Below are positions 16,908 through 25,757 of a DNA stretch of 64,000 bases, one piece after another; position 1 is the stretch's first letter, and every line of letters begins with the position of its first letter. Where the stretch lies: contig CAYORM010000001.1 of assembly GCA_964406375.1 (NCBI GenBank), positions 62,001 to 126,000 of the forward strand, in the 5' to 3' direction. A program made the position numbers and the translations under genes. The notes beneath the pieces are model-generated. The model made no database searches, was not told the DNA's origin, and worked only from the letters and a program-made list of their open reading frames with translations. This DNA comes from CAYORM01 sp964406375. GTDB taxonomy: Bacteria > Pseudomonadota > Alphaproteobacteria > DSM-16000 > Inquilinaceae.

Positions 16908-17750
16908 TCAGTCCACATAGCGGCGGATGCCGTGCCAGATCGTCTCGACCGTGTCGAGATAGACGGGGTCGCGGCGCAGCGCGTCGGGATCGAGCCCCTT
17001 CGGGATCGCCGGCTCGACGATCTCCGAGAGACGGCCGGGGCGGGGGGACAAAAGGACGATCCGGTCGGAGACATAGACCGCCTCCTCGATCGAATGGGTG
17101 ACGAAGATGAAGGTCTTCCTCTCCACCTCGCGCAGCCGGATGAGATCCTCCTGGAACTTACGGCGGGTCTGTTCGTCGACCGCCGAGAAGGGCTCATCCA
17201 TCAGCAGCACATCGGCGTCGACGGCGAGGGCGCGGGCGAGGCCGACGCGCTGGCGCATGCCACCGGACAGCTCATGGGGATACTTGTCCTCAAAGCCCTC
17301 GAGGCCGACCTCACGGATGTAGTGGCGCGCGACCTCTTCGCGCCGGGCGCGCGGCTGGCCCTGCATCTTCAGCCCGAACGCCGCGTTCTCCAGCACCGAT
17401 GCCCATGGCAGGAGGGCGAAATCCTGGAAGACGAAAGCGCGTTCGGGTCCGGGGCCCGTGACCGGCTTGCCCTTGACCTGGACCTCGCCGGCGCTCGGCG
17501 GCAAGAGACCGGCGATGATTTTGAGCAGCGTGGTCTTGCCGCACCCGGACGGACCGAGCAGGCTCGTCAATTTCCCGGTCTCGAAGTCGAGGCCGATATC
17601 GCTCAGCGCCACGACACCGCCGGGATAGATCTTCGAGATGCCCCTGACCTGGATGATCGGAGCGGCGACGGGCGCATCGGGCACCGTCCCGTCGCGCGTT
17701 CCGGATGCCGGCAATCCGGCCGCCATCGGTTCGGACAAAGCGAGCTTCAT
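16908..17750 (-). CDS. ABC transporter ATP-binding protein, SsuB/NrtD type
   Basis: A 280-residue ATPase. It has Walker A GPSGCGKTTLLK, Q-loop VFQDFALLPW, signature LSGGMRQRVGLARAL, Walker B VLLMDEPFSAVDEQ and H-loop FVTHSIEEA. The first 35 residues are a poorly conserved tail. It starts at ATG 17750, overlapping the upstream permease stop by 4 bases. It energises the transporter made by the flanking permeases. Confidence 0.94.
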   Translation of the reverse strand: MKLALSEPMAAGLPASGTRDGTVPDAPVAAPIIQVRGISKIYPGGVVALSDIGLDFETGKLTSLLGPSGCGKTTLLKIIAGLLPPSAGEVQVKGKPVTGPGPERAFVFQDFALLPWASVLENAAFGLKMQGQPRARREEVARHYIREVGLEGFEDKYPHELSGGMRQRVGLARALAVDADVLLMDEPFSAVDEQTRRKFQEDLIRLREVERKTFIFVTHSIEEAVYVSDRIVLLSPRPGRLSEIVEPAIPKGLDPDALRRDPVYLDTVETIWHGIRRYVD

Positions 17751-18595
17751 CGGACGCTCCGCTTTTCGGGGCGGAAAAGGACGGCCTCGACCTTCTGCAG
17801 GAGGCCGACGGCGATGACGGCAAACAGGACGATCGAGACGATCGTCGCGTGCATATGCGCGAAATTGGCGATCGAGCGGTGATAGGTGATGAGATCGCCG
17901 ATCCCGGTCGGGGTGATCAGCAGCTCTGCGAGCACCACACCGCTGAACCCTTCGGCCACGCCGAGGCGGAGGCCGGCAAACATCATCGGTGCGGCCGCGG
18001 GGACGACGACGTACCAGATCTGCTTGCGGCGGCTGCCCATGAAGGAGCGGCACATCGCGACCAGCGAGGGCGGCACGTTGCGCACCGCCTTGTAGCTGTT
18101 GATCGTGATGACCGGCATTGCCAGCATCACCACGGCCAGCACCTTTGCCGTCAGGCTGATCCCGTAGATGAAGGTGACGAGCGGGATCAGCGCCGCCATC
18201 GGCGCCGCCTGCATGACGATGAAGACCGGCAGGGTCAGCCATTCGACATCCTCGCGCAGCCCCATGGCGACGCCGGCGGCGATGCCGACGACCAGCGAGA
18301 AGGCGAGGCCGATGACGAGCGGCTCCATCGTCCGGAGATAGGCAAGGCCGAGCGAGCCGTCCGCTACCATCGCCCAGAAGGCGGCGGCGGTCGCGGTGAA
18401 GCTGGGGAAGGCGAAGTTGAACCCGGTGCGGGCGGCGAGCTCCCAGGCGCCGAGGAACAGGGCGAGCGACAGGAGCTTCCACAACAGCGGCATGGCCGCG
18501 AGCCGTGCGGCCATGCCGGGCGCGTCGTCCCGCCGCCGGGGTGCCATACCATCTGCAGTCCCGACCGATGACATCACACCGTCCATGGTGTCCAT
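17747..18595 (-). CDS. ABC transporter permease, SsuC/TauC type (first permease of operon)
   Basis: A permease of up to 282 residues with about six helices and the EAA-type loop (CRSFMGSRRKQIWYVVVPAAAP). The first 30 residues are polar and contain four Met codons (18595, 18586, 18574, 18547). None has a strong ribosome site, so the true start is uncertain and the longest is shown. It follows the binding-protein gene after a stable hairpin. Confidence 0.9.
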   Translation of the reverse strand: MDTMDGVMSSVGTADGMAPRRRDDAPGMAARLAAMPLLWKLLSLALFLGAWELAARTGFNFAFPSFTATAAAFWAMVADGSLGLAYLRTMEPLVIGLAFSLVVGIAAGVAMGLREDVEWLTLPVFIVMQAAPMAALIPLVTFIYGISLTAKVLAVVMLAMPVITINSYKAVRNVPPSLVAMCRSFMGSRRKQIWYVVVPAAAPMMFAGLRLGVAEGFSGVVLAELLITPTGIGDLITYHRSIANFAHMHATIVSIVLFAVIAVGLLQKVEAVLFRPEKRSVR

Positions 18596-18619
18596 GAGGA
18601 GTGGTGCGGAGGAGAGGGT

Positions 18620-18642
18620 GGCGCGCCGGTCGCCGGCGCGCC
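18620..18642 (-). promoter_or_regulatory. Intercistronic hairpin after NMT1-type binding-protein gene
   Basis: GGCGCGCCGG (18620-18629) and CCGGCGCGCC (18633-18642) give a 10-bp G+C stem with a 3-nt loop, between the binding-protein stop (18650) and the permease start (18595). It probably stabilises the upstream message or reduces read-through. No T-run. Confidence 0.65.
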
Positions 18643-18649
18643 CCTCCCG

Positions 18650-19654
18650 TCACTGCCGGGCGGCTTCGAGCGGCCCGAAATCCCAGTAGAGGCTGATGTC
18701 GAGATCCTCGCCCGGCGGCTCGACCTGCCCGGCGGCTGCCAGGAAGGAGAGATCGTCGATCACATCCTGCGGCGTGCCGCCGGACGTGGGGAGAACGCCG
18801 CCCTCGACCGCTTCGGCATAGAAGGTCGGAATATCGCCGGCGGCCGCCTCCGGCAGATCGGGCAGGAGCCCGTACTGCTCGCGCAGCTCGACCACGATGC
18901 CGGGATTGGCATTGATGTCCTCCCAGGTGCGCAGCAGCTCTTCGACGAAGACCACAACGTCCTCCTGGCGTTCCTCCAGGAAGGCGGTGTTGGCATAGAG
19001 CGCCTCGTCGGTCGCGTTCACGCCATCGAGGGGCAGGCGGATGAACTTGCCGCCGCCCTGCTCCTCGAGCAGACGGAAGGAGGCCGCGTCGACGATGCTG
19101 GCATTGATCGTGCCCTGCAGCAGCGCCCCGGCCCTGACCTCGGCGCCGGGCACGTAGCTCAGCCCCGAATACTGGATGCCGTGATGCGCCTCCATCAGAC
19201 GCATTAGCGCCTCAGTGCCCGAGCCGCGTGAATGGACGGTGACCTCTTGGCCGTCGAGATCCGCCCAGCTGGAATAGACCTCGCTGTTGACGACCGGGAA
19301 GAACAGCAGCGTCGTCATCCGGAAGAACATCCGGATCGGCGCGTTCGAGTTCTGGATGAAGGCGTAGGGGGCGCCGACACCGATATCGGCCTCGCCACCG
19401 ACCACGGCCTGGGTCGCTACATCCTCGGAGTTGAAGAAGGTGATCTCCATCGGAACGCCGCGTTCCTGGGTGCGCTCCATGGCGATGAGGAGGCCGAGGC
19501 TCTCCACGCTCGCAATGTCACCCATGGCGACGCGGATCGGATCGTCCTGCGCCAGCGCCGGGCATGCCGCGATCGCGGCCGCCAGGGCGGCAAGCCCGAC
19601 CGCATGGACGGGCGACACTCTCAGGGTCGCTTTCACTCGACACGTCGCTGCCAT
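18650..19654 (-). CDS. ABC transporter substrate-binding protein, NMT1/SsuA-TauA type
   Basis: A 334-residue exported binding protein. The signal peptide spans residues 1-36 (AALAAAIAACPALAQ), and the mature part has the periplasmic-binding type 2 fold of the NMT1/SsuA family (VAMGDIASVESLGLLIAME; GGEADIGVGAPYAFI). Two adjacent ATGs follow GGGAGGAG; the second (19654) has the better spacing. Ligands of this class include sulfonates, taurine, nitrate, pyrimidine precursors and aromatic acids. The FAH gene in the operon argues against a sulfonate; an aromatic or diketo-acid precursor is possible. Confidence 0.9.
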   Translation of the reverse strand: MAATCRVKATLRVSPVHAVGLAALAAAIAACPALAQDDPIRVAMGDIASVESLGLLIAMERTQERGVPMEITFFNSEDVATQAVVGGEADIGVGAPYAFIQNSNAPIRMFFRMTTLLFFPVVNSEVYSSWADLDGQEVTVHSRGSGTEALMRLMEAHHGIQYSGLSYVPGAEVRAGALLQGTINASIVDAASFRLLEEQGGGKFIRLPLDGVNATDEALYANTAFLEERQEDVVVFVEELLRTWEDINANPGIVVELREQYGLLPDLPEAAAGDIPTFYAEAVEGGVLPTSGGTPQDVIDDLSFLAAAGQVEPPGEDLDISLYWDFGPLEAARQ

Positions 19655-19724
19655 CATCTCCTCCCTGCAATACAATGGCCGGTTGTCCGGCTCGGACGCC
19701 GCTCCGTCGGCACTCAGTGCCGCG

Positions 19725-19866
19725 GTGGTCAGATTGGTCAAACTCAATCACAGCATTGGTCAGGGCGTCAACCGCCCGACCGCTTCGCCATTCATGCCTT
19801 CTGGGATGATCTTCGCCTTTGACAGGACCGGGCTCCGCGCTAGTGTCCTGACCAATGAAGATTGGT
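19725..19866. promoter_or_regulatory. Repeated ATTGGTCA operator array in the divergent promoter region
   Basis: The octamer ATTGGTCA occurs at 19733-19740 and 19755-19762, exactly 22 bp apart (two helical turns), with a related GTGGTCAG at 19725. Its complement TGACCAAT at 19849-19856 forms a perfect ACCAAT-4-ATTGGT palindrome at 19851-19866. TGGT/ACCA half-sites are characteristic of FadR-type GntR regulators, and such a gene starts at 19881. The two upstream copies would control the ABC operon and the palindrome the regulator itself. Confidence 0.7.
19819..19846 (+). promoter_or_regulatory. Candidate promoter of the GntR regulator gene
   Basis: TTGACA (19819-19824), a 16-bp spacer and TAGTGT (19841-19846). 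The predicted transcription start near 19853 lies inside the ACCAATGAAGATTGGT palindrome, consistent with autorepression, and supports the GTG start at 19881. Confidence 0.5.
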
Positions 19867-19880
19867 TGGATGAGGATCAG

Positions 19881-20585
19881 GTGGAATCGGAGGATGATGA
19901 CCGGCAGTCGGGCGCCAAGGATGGAACGCTCGTCCAGCTGCGCGCCTGGCTGACGCGGCACAACTTCCCGCCCGGCACCCGGCTACCGGCCGAGCGCGAA
20001 TTGTCGGAGATCCTCGGCGTCACGCGCGGCGAGCTGCGCAAGGCACTGGCGACGCTGGAAGCGGAGGGCCAGCTCTGGCGTCACGTCGGTAAGGGCACCT
20101 TCACCGGCACGCGGGCCATCGAGGTGATGAGCCTCGCCGACATCGATCGCGAGACCAATCCCGCGGAGGTGATGCGCACCCGGCTGCTGATCGAGCCGAT
20201 CATCGCGCGGGAGGCGGCCCTCAACGCGACCTCGCGCCATGTCGAGGCGCTGCATCGCTGCGCCCAGCGTACGCTCAAGGCCTCAAGTTGGCGGCAGTAT
20301 GAGGCCGCCGACAACGAGCTGCATCGCTGCATCGCCGAAGCGGCCGACAACCGCTTGCTGCTCGCGCTGTTCGATGCCCTCAACGCCGTCCGCCGGGCGG
20401 TCGTCTGGGGCGTCCTGCGCGCCGAACACGATCGGCCGCCGCGCGACCACCATTCCTTCGCCGAGCACGAGACGATCATCGCCGCGATCCAGCGACGCGA
20501 CCTCGACGGCGCCAGCCGCGCCATGTACCAGCATCTCCGCTCGGTCGAGCGAAACCTGATCGATCCGGAGATCCGCGGCCGATAA
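19881..20585 (+). CDS. GntR-family (FadR subfamily) transcriptional regulator
   Basis: A 234-residue regulator. The N-terminal winged helix (FPPGTRLPAERELSEILGVTRGELRKALATLEAEG) is followed by a helical FCD effector domain; DNELHRCIAEAADNRLL and HSFAEHETIIAAIQRRD carry metal- and ligand-binding His/Asp/Glu residues. Start GTG 19881 has GAGG five bases upstream and lies after a good promoter; an ATG at 19806 would lie upstream of that promoter. It is divergent from the NMT1-type ABC operon and flanked by matching operators, so it should control that operon. Confidence 0.9.
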   Translation: MESEDDDRQSGAKDGTLVQLRAWLTRHNFPPGTRLPAERELSEILGVTRGELRKALATLEAEGQLWRHVGKGTFTGTRAIEVMSLADIDRETNPAEVMRTRLLIEPIIAREAALNATSRHVEALHRCAQRTLKASSWRQYEAADNELHRCIAEAADNRLLLALFDALNAVRRAVVWGVLRAEHDRPPRDHHSFAEHETIIAAIQRRDLDGASRAMYQHLRSVERNLIDPEIRGR

Positions 20586-20591
20586 CCCAGG

Positions 20592-21374
20592 TCAGCTCGG
20601 CTCGATGCGGAAATCGGCCCCCTCGGGCAGGGTCTGGCCGCCATCGACGATCAGCGTCGTGCCGGTCACGTAGGAAGCCTCATCCGAAGCCAGGAACAGC
20701 GCGGCATTGGCAACGTCCTGCGGCGTACCCAGCCGGCCGAGCGGGATCGACTGCTCCATGCTGGCGATGAACGCGCGCGAGCGGTTCGCCTCGACGCCTT
20801 CGGTCAGGATGTTGCCGGGTTCGATCCCGTTGACCGTGATCCCCCATGGCGCGAATTCGAGTGCCGCGGCCTTGATGAAGCCGTTCATCCCCGCCTTGCT
20901 GGCGGAGTAATGGCCATGGCCGGGACTGGTGACGCGGGGCCCGGTGATCGAGGAGGTGAACACCATCCGCCCGTAACGGCGTGCCCGCATCACCTCGAAG
21001 CACGCCTTTGCGGCGAGGAAGGTGCCGCGCAGATTGACCGCGAGCACCCTGTCCCATTCTGCGACACTGATGTCGCGGATCAGCGTCCAGGGATAGATGC
21101 CGGCATTCTGGACGAGGATGTCGACGCCGCCGAACGCCTCGACCGTGTCGGAAACCAGGCTCTCGACATCCTCGGGATCGCCGATGTCGACACGGCGGAA
21201 CCGCGCCCGGCCGGCATCGCCAAGCGCCGCGGCGCGGGCAGCGCCGGCCTCGGCATCCGCATCGGCCAGGAGGATGCGCGCGCCCTCCTCGACGAAGCGG
21301 GCCGCGATGCCCGCCCCGATGCCGCGCGCCGCACCGATCACGATGGCCGTTCGGTCCTTCAGCCTGTCCGCCAT
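20592..21374 (-). CDS. SDR-family oxidoreductase (last gene of dioxygenase/ABC operon)
   Basis: A 260-residue short-chain dehydrogenase. The cofactor loop reads IGAARGIGAG rather than TGxxxGIG, and the usual NNAG is QNAG. The catalytic residues are intact: SS in FTSSITG, then Tyr and Lys in YSASK. It ends convergently 6 bp from the GntR gene and starts 21 bp after the DUF1479 stop. It probably oxidises a hydroxylated product of the two dioxygenases in this locus; the substrate is inferred only. Confidence 0.88.
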   Translation of the reverse strand: MADRLKDRTAIVIGAARGIGAGIAARFVEEGARILLADADAEAGAARAAALGDAGRARFRRVDIGDPEDVESLVSDTVEAFGGVDILVQNAGIYPWTLIRDISVAEWDRVLAVNLRGTFLAAKACFEVMRARRYGRMVFTSSITGPRVTSPGHGHYSASKAGMNGFIKAAALEFAPWGITVNGIEPGNILTEGVEANRSRAFIASMEQSIPLGRLGTPQDVANAALFLASDEASYVTGTTLIVDGGQTLPEGADFRIEPS

Positions 21375-21395
21375 GCCTGCGTCACTCCCGCGTTC

Positions 21396-22652
21396 TCAGA
21401 ACCCCATCTGCTGCCGGCCGAGCGGCGTCAAATCATCCGGCCCGGCCCGGCCGGCAAAGCCGACCTCGTAATCCTCCGGCGCGAAATCAGGCGGCGAGCG
21501 GCCCTCGAGGAAAGCGGCGCGCTGGCGCGGTAGATAGGCTCGGTTCTTCGGACAGTCGGGGGCGGCACCGATATACATCACGCTCGCAAAATCGGTCCCG
21601 GCGTGCTCATCGGCGACGGCATGGCAGACATCGGTGTGCCACCACACCGTGTCGCCCGGCTCGACCGTCGGGATCGACACGAGGGCATCGAGCAGCGCCG
21701 GGTGCCATTCCGCCGTCGCCGAGAGGGCACGGCCGGGCAGGGCGCCGCAGAGATCGTCGGGCGCGACGTCGTCCTGCAGTGCGCGCAACAGCATATAGAC
21801 GATGCCATTGGCGATGGGGACGAGCTGCAGGGTGCCGTCGCGCGGCCCCTGGCGGGTCAGGGCCGTCCAGCCCTGATAGGTCCGAAAGACGCTGCAGACC
21901 GCCGAGGAGGGGATCTCCTTGGTCTCCAGCCGGTATCGCGGGTCGAACGGGTCGTAGTCGCGCCAGGCGCCTGCCCAGACGGCCGCATAGACGCGGGCAT
22001 AGCCGGGATCGATCCACCGCTCGACCGAACCGCCATCCATATGGGGCGACAGGCCGAGCGTACGGTCTCCCGGCGCCCGGCGCCGCGTCCGGTCGGCATA
22101 GGTGCACTCCCGGTCGGGGTCGAAGATCCGGCCGTCCGGCCCGTCATGGCGCCACAGTCGGTTGAGGAAGGCGCGCGCCTCGGCGAGGTTCGGGTCCTGG
22201 CGCGCCAGGACCTGGGGCTTCGACCAATAGACCCCGAAGATCTGTGGCCGCGACGCGGCGAGGGTGGAGAAGTACTGGTCGAGGCCGCGCTTCTCGCGCT
22301 CCAGCTCGAAATAGCCATTGTCCTCGATGTAGCGGCCGATCTCGTCATGCCAGGCGCCGATCCGGTCCGCGGGGAAGACACCGCGGATCACCGCGCAGCC
22401 CCGCCGGCGGATCGCCACGCGATCGGCCTCGCTGACCGTGCCGTCGCGGATCGCCGCGAAGGCGATCTCCGGCACGACCGGCCTTCCGGCCGCGGCGTCC
22501 CGGGCGATCACGTCCGCCTCGCGCCGGACGTGATCTTCCGCTTCACGGAAGCTGCACCGCAGCGCCTCGGCGCGGTCCGCCAGCGCCTCCTTGAAGGCGC
22601 GGACCGCACCGCGGATGTCGGGAAGGTCTGCTGAACGACTGGACGGCTCCAT
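21396..22652 (-). CDS. DUF1479 family protein, putative Fe(II)/2-oxoglutarate dioxygenase
   Basis: A 418-residue member of the DUF1479 (YbiU-like) family, full length for the family. Candidate iron ligands are His204 and Asp206 (SPHMDGGS) and His339 or His344 (WWHTDVCHAV), the HxD...H pattern of 2-oxoglutarate oxygenases. GAGGCGGAG precedes ATG 22652. Family members lack a known reaction as far as I am aware. Its placement between a sugar-type ABC permease and an SDR suggests oxidative modification of the imported ligand. Confidence 0.88.
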   Translation of the reverse strand: MEPSSRSADLPDIRGAVRAFKEALADRAEALRCSFREAEDHVRREADVIARDAAAGRPVVPEIAFAAIRDGTVSEADRVAIRRRGCAVIRGVFPADRIGAWHDEIGRYIEDNGYFELEREKRGLDQYFSTLAASRPQIFGVYWSKPQVLARQDPNLAEARAFLNRLWRHDGPDGRIFDPDRECTYADRTRRRAPGDRTLGLSPHMDGGSVERWIDPGYARVYAAVWAGAWRDYDPFDPRYRLETKEIPSSAVCSVFRTYQGWTALTRQGPRDGTLQLVPIANGIVYMLLRALQDDVAPDDLCGALPGRALSATAEWHPALLDALVSIPTVEPGDTVWWHTDVCHAVADEHAGTDFASVMYIGAAPDCPKNRAYLPRQRAAFLEGRSPPDFAPEDYEVGFAGRAGPDDLTPLGRQQMGF

Positions 22653-22683
22653 CTCCGCCTCTCTCCCGGGTTGCCGCCACCGC

Positions 22684-23706
22684 TCAGAGATAGCGGCGGC
22701 GGATCGTCGTCTTCATCGAGTCGAGCAGCACCGCGAACAGCACCAGCGCGCCGCGGATCACCTGCATGTAGTGCGGCGGCAGGCCCATCACATTGATCGC
22801 GGTGTCGATGGTGCTGAGCAGCAGCACGCCGGCGAACACCCCGCTCAGCCGGCCATAGCCGCCCTTCAGGCTGACGCCACCGATCACGACCGCGGCAAAG
22901 GCCTCGAACAGCATGCCGAAACCGAGATTGACGGTCGCGCCGTTCGTCCGCGCCGCGAGCAGCCATCCGGCGAGTGCGGCCAGCAGACCCGACAGGACGA
23001 AGACCCAGATGAGCAGCCGCTTCACCGGGATGCCGGCCCGGAACGGCGCCACCGGGTTGCCGCCGATCAGATAGACGTAGCGGCCGAAGGTCGTGCGGGT
23101 GAGCAGCAGATGGGCCAGCACGAAGGTGATGATCAGGACCACCGCGAGGAGCGGCAGGCCGAAGAGATCGGTATTGGCCACCCAGCGGAAGCTCTCGGGC
23201 AGCCCGTAGACCGAGCGGCCACCGGTGACCAGCAGCCCCAGCCCGCGGATTCCGATGAAGGCTGCCAGTGTCACGATGAAGGCGCTGATGTTCAGCTTCG
23301 ACACCAGCCAGCCATTCCCGAAACCGATCGCGGCGCCGACGATCAGCACGAGCGGCAAGGTCAGCAGCGGCTCGATGTCAAGCCCCAGGCCCTCGCCGCC
23401 AGTCGCCACCAGATAGGCCGCCAGCATTGCGCCGAAGGCCATCACCGATTCGATCGAGAGATCGAGATGCCCGGCGATGATCACGAAGGTCAGGCCGATC
23501 GACAGGATGCCGACGAAGGTCGCCTGTCGCAGGATGTTGATGAAGATGCCGGCCTGGAAGAACTGGTTGATCGTCAGTGAGAAGATGATCAGCACCAGGG
23601 CCAGGATGAACCAGACCAGATGGTCGAGGAAGAAATTGAGGAGCACCCGGCGGGCGGCACCGGGCATGGTACCCTCGGTGGCCGACGGGTCGGAGACAGC
23701 GCTCAT
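22684..23706 (-). CDS. Ribose-type ABC transporter permease (RbsC family)
   Basis: A 340-residue polytopic protein with about 9-10 helices. ISIGLTFVIIAGHLDLSIESV and NPVAPFRAGIPVKRLLIWVF are diagnostic of CUT2 permeases. It normally works as a homodimer. Start ATG 23706 is preferred over 23727, which has no ribosome site. It belongs with the binding protein (23800) and the single-domain ATPase (24905). Confidence 0.93.
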   Translation of the reverse strand: MSAVSDPSATEGTMPGAARRVLLNFFLDHLVWFILALVLIIFSLTINQFFQAGIFINILRQATFVGILSIGLTFVIIAGHLDLSIESVMAFGAMLAAYLVATGGEGLGLDIEPLLTLPLVLIVGAAIGFGNGWLVSKLNISAFIVTLAAFIGIRGLGLLVTGGRSVYGLPESFRWVANTDLFGLPLLAVVLIITFVLAHLLLTRTTFGRYVYLIGGNPVAPFRAGIPVKRLLIWVFVLSGLLAALAGWLLAARTNGATVNLGFGMLFEAFAAVVIGGVSLKGGYGRLSGVFAGVLLLSTIDTAINVMGLPPHYMQVIRGALVLFAVLLDSMKTTIRRRYL

Positions 23707-23746
23707 CCTGAAACCCCGGCTAGGCATGGACAGCGGTGAGGAAGGG

Positions 23747-23774
23747 GACGGGGACGGCCGGCGCCGCCCCCGTC
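23747..23774 (-). promoter_or_regulatory. Intercistronic hairpin after ribose-type binding-protein gene
   Basis: Positions 23747-23758 pair with 23763-23774 over 12 positions (11 Watson-Crick plus one G-U in the transcript) with a 4-nt loop. It sits between the binding-protein stop and the permease start, as in other ABC operons of this window. Confidence 0.6.
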
Positions 23775-23799
23775 ACGCGAATGGCTGATCCGGTCGCCG

Positions 23800-24861
23800 T
23801 CACTCGACGGGAACGACGGGATCCTCCGGCATCTGCTGGTTCCCCCAGAAGGCCGGGTTGTCGACGTTCTCGGCGGTGATGACCGCGCCCGGGATCTCCA
23901 GGTTCGGGCCCCAGGGCTCGATCGTCAGCGTGGATTCGAGGCCGAGGACCTCGTAGGTCCCGGGCTCGATCGGCTCGCCGGCGACGACCTTGTCGATGAA
24001 CATCGCAAGGCCCCAGACCTGGGCGAACATCGGCTGCTCGACCTCGGCCTGCAGCCAGCCCTCGCGGATCATGTCGAGGCCGATCGGCGCACCGTTCGAG
24101 CTGACGAGCATGATCTCGCCCGGCGCCTTGCCCTGTCCCTCCAGCACCGCCTTGACCGCGCCCGACAGATGCGCGGCGTGCGAGAAGATCAGGTCGATGT
24201 CCGGATGGATGAGGAGCTGATTCTCGGCGATGTCGGCGGCGTTGGTCGCCTCCCAATCCAGCGCCGCGTTGGTGATGATCTCGACATCCGCATACTCGGC
24301 GGCCATCACCTCCTCGAAGCCCTGCTGGATGTCGAGGGTATAGCTGTCGCCGAGCCCGCCGAGGATCTGCAGCACCTTGCCCTGGACGGCGCCGTGACGC
24401 TCCTCGAGCAGATCGGCGATTGCGTGCGCAGCGAGCCGCCCGATCTGGACGTTGCCGGAGACCGAGGTGAAGTCGGATTCGACGCTGCGGATCTGCCGGT
24501 CGTAGATGAGGACCGGGATGCCGGCGGCGCGGGCCTTCTCAATGCCCGGCGTCACCGCGTCGAAATCGACGGCGTTGACGATGATGGCGGTGGGGCTGAG
24601 CTCGATTGCATCGTCGAACTGGTTGATCTGGATGTCGGACCGGTTCTGCGCGTCGAGCGACACGACCTCATAGCCGAGCTGCGGGAAGACGTGCTCGACC
24701 GCCTCCTGCGACAGGGTCTGGAACTCGTCGAGCAGCGTGGGCATCAGATAGTAGATCGTGCCCTTGCTCTCCTGCGCCGCGGCGGTGCCGGCGAGCGCGA
24801 GGGTCGAGACGGCGAGGGTCGCCCCCGCGGCGATGCTCAGGGCTCGTCTGGAAATCTTCAT
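23800..24861 (-). CDS. Ribose-type ABC substrate-binding protein (periplasmic binding protein type 1)
   Basis: A 353-residue exported protein. Signal peptide residues 1-28 (LALAGTAAAQE) are followed by a type 1 periplasmic-binding fold. Recognisable strands are FDDAIELSPTAIIVNAVDFDAV, GIPVLIYDR and LIFSHAAHLSGAV. GGAGGAGG precedes ATG 24861. The class binds pentoses, hexoses, inositols, autoinducer-2 and similar polyols. The pocket residues do not identify the ligand. Confidence 0.92.
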   Translation of the reverse strand: MKISRRALSIAAGATLAVSTLALAGTAAAQESKGTIYYLMPTLLDEFQTLSQEAVEHVFPQLGYEVVSLDAQNRSDIQINQFDDAIELSPTAIIVNAVDFDAVTPGIEKARAAGIPVLIYDRQIRSVESDFTSVSGNVQIGRLAAHAIADLLEERHGAVQGKVLQILGGLGDSYTLDIQQGFEEVMAAEYADVEIITNAALDWEATNAADIAENQLLIHPDIDLIFSHAAHLSGAVKAVLEGQGKAPGEIMLVSSNGAPIGLDMIREGWLQAEVEQPMFAQVWGLAMFIDKVVAGEPIEPGTYEVLGLESTLTIEPWGPNLEIPGAVITAENVDNPAFWGNQQMPEDPVVPVE

Positions 24862-24904
24862 CGAAGCCTCCTCCTTCGATCTGCGCCGGGCTGCGGCGCG
24901 CAGT

Positions 24905-25747
24905 TCATCCGGCCGCCCGCTCCGCAGCGGCGGACCGGCTGATCTCACCGGTGATCATCATGACCACCTCCTCGGGGGTGGTCGCATCGACGGACCGGAT
25001 ACCGGTGACGCGGCCATGCCGCAGTACGACGACCCGGTCGGCGACCTGGAAAGCGTGCAGCATGTTGTGGGTGATCACGATCACCGCGATGCCCTGCTGC
25101 TTGACACGCTCGATCATGTCGAGGCCGCGGCGGGTCTGCTCGACACCGAGGGCGGCAAATGGCTCGTCGAGCAGCACCATCTTGCCGCCCCAATGGACGA
25201 AGCGTGCCAGTTCAATGGCCTGGCGCTGGCCGCCGGACAGGTTCTCGACCGGCACCCGTACGCCCGGCAGGCGCACCCCGACCTCGCGCATCACCCGCTC
25301 GGTCTCGGTCTGCATCTCGCGCTCGCGCAGGATGCGAAGGCCGAGAAAGTTGCGCACCTTCTCGCGGCCCATGAAGAAATTGGCGACGACGTCGACGTTC
25401 AGGCACAGCGAGGGATCCTGATAAACCGTCTCGATGCCCTTGGCCTTGATCGCCGCCGGCCCCTCATCGCCGAGCGGGGCACCGTCGAACAGGATCTCGC
25501 CGGAGTCGGGCTGGTGGCTGCCCGAGATGATCTTGACCAGCGTCGACTTGCCCGCACCATTGTCGCCGAGCAGCGCGACCACCTCGCCGCGATGGACGTC
25601 GAAGCTGATGTCGCGCAGCGCCTGGATCGTCCCGAACCGCTTGGAGACGTTGCGGACACTGAGGAGCGGCGCGCCCCGCGGTGCTGCCTCGCTGGTCTCT
25701 GGCACGGCCTTCTCCTCCCGAATTGTCGTCTGCTCCCCGACCTGCAT
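24905..25747 (-). CDS. Ribose-type ABC transporter ATPase, single-domain
   Basis: A 280-residue ATPase with Walker A GDNGAGKST, signature LSGGQRQAIELARF and Walker B MVLLDEPFAALG. Most CUT2 ATPases are about 500 residues with two domains; this one has a single intact domain, like the FrcA/XylG-short type, so it should dimerise. GAGG precedes ATG 25747, 10 bp after the PhyH stop. Confidence 0.92.
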   Translation of the reverse strand: MQVGEQTTIREEKAVPETSEAAPRGAPLLSVRNVSKRFGTIQALRDISFDVHRGEVVALLGDNGAGKSTLVKIISGSHQPDSGEILFDGAPLGDEGPAAIKAKGIETVYQDPSLCLNVDVVANFFMGREKVRNFLGLRILREREMQTETERVMREVGVRLPGVRVPVENLSGGQRQAIELARFVHWGGKMVLLDEPFAALGVEQTRRGLDMIERVKQQGIAVIVITHNMLHAFQVADRVVVLRHGRVTGIRSVDATTPEEVVMMITGEISRSAAAERAAG

Positions 25748-25757
25748 TCCGCTGTCC

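Noticed and set aside
20592..20740. Considered whether the SDR belongs to the GntR operon.
   Set aside because: It is on the opposite strand and convergent; spacing links it to the DUF1479 gene.
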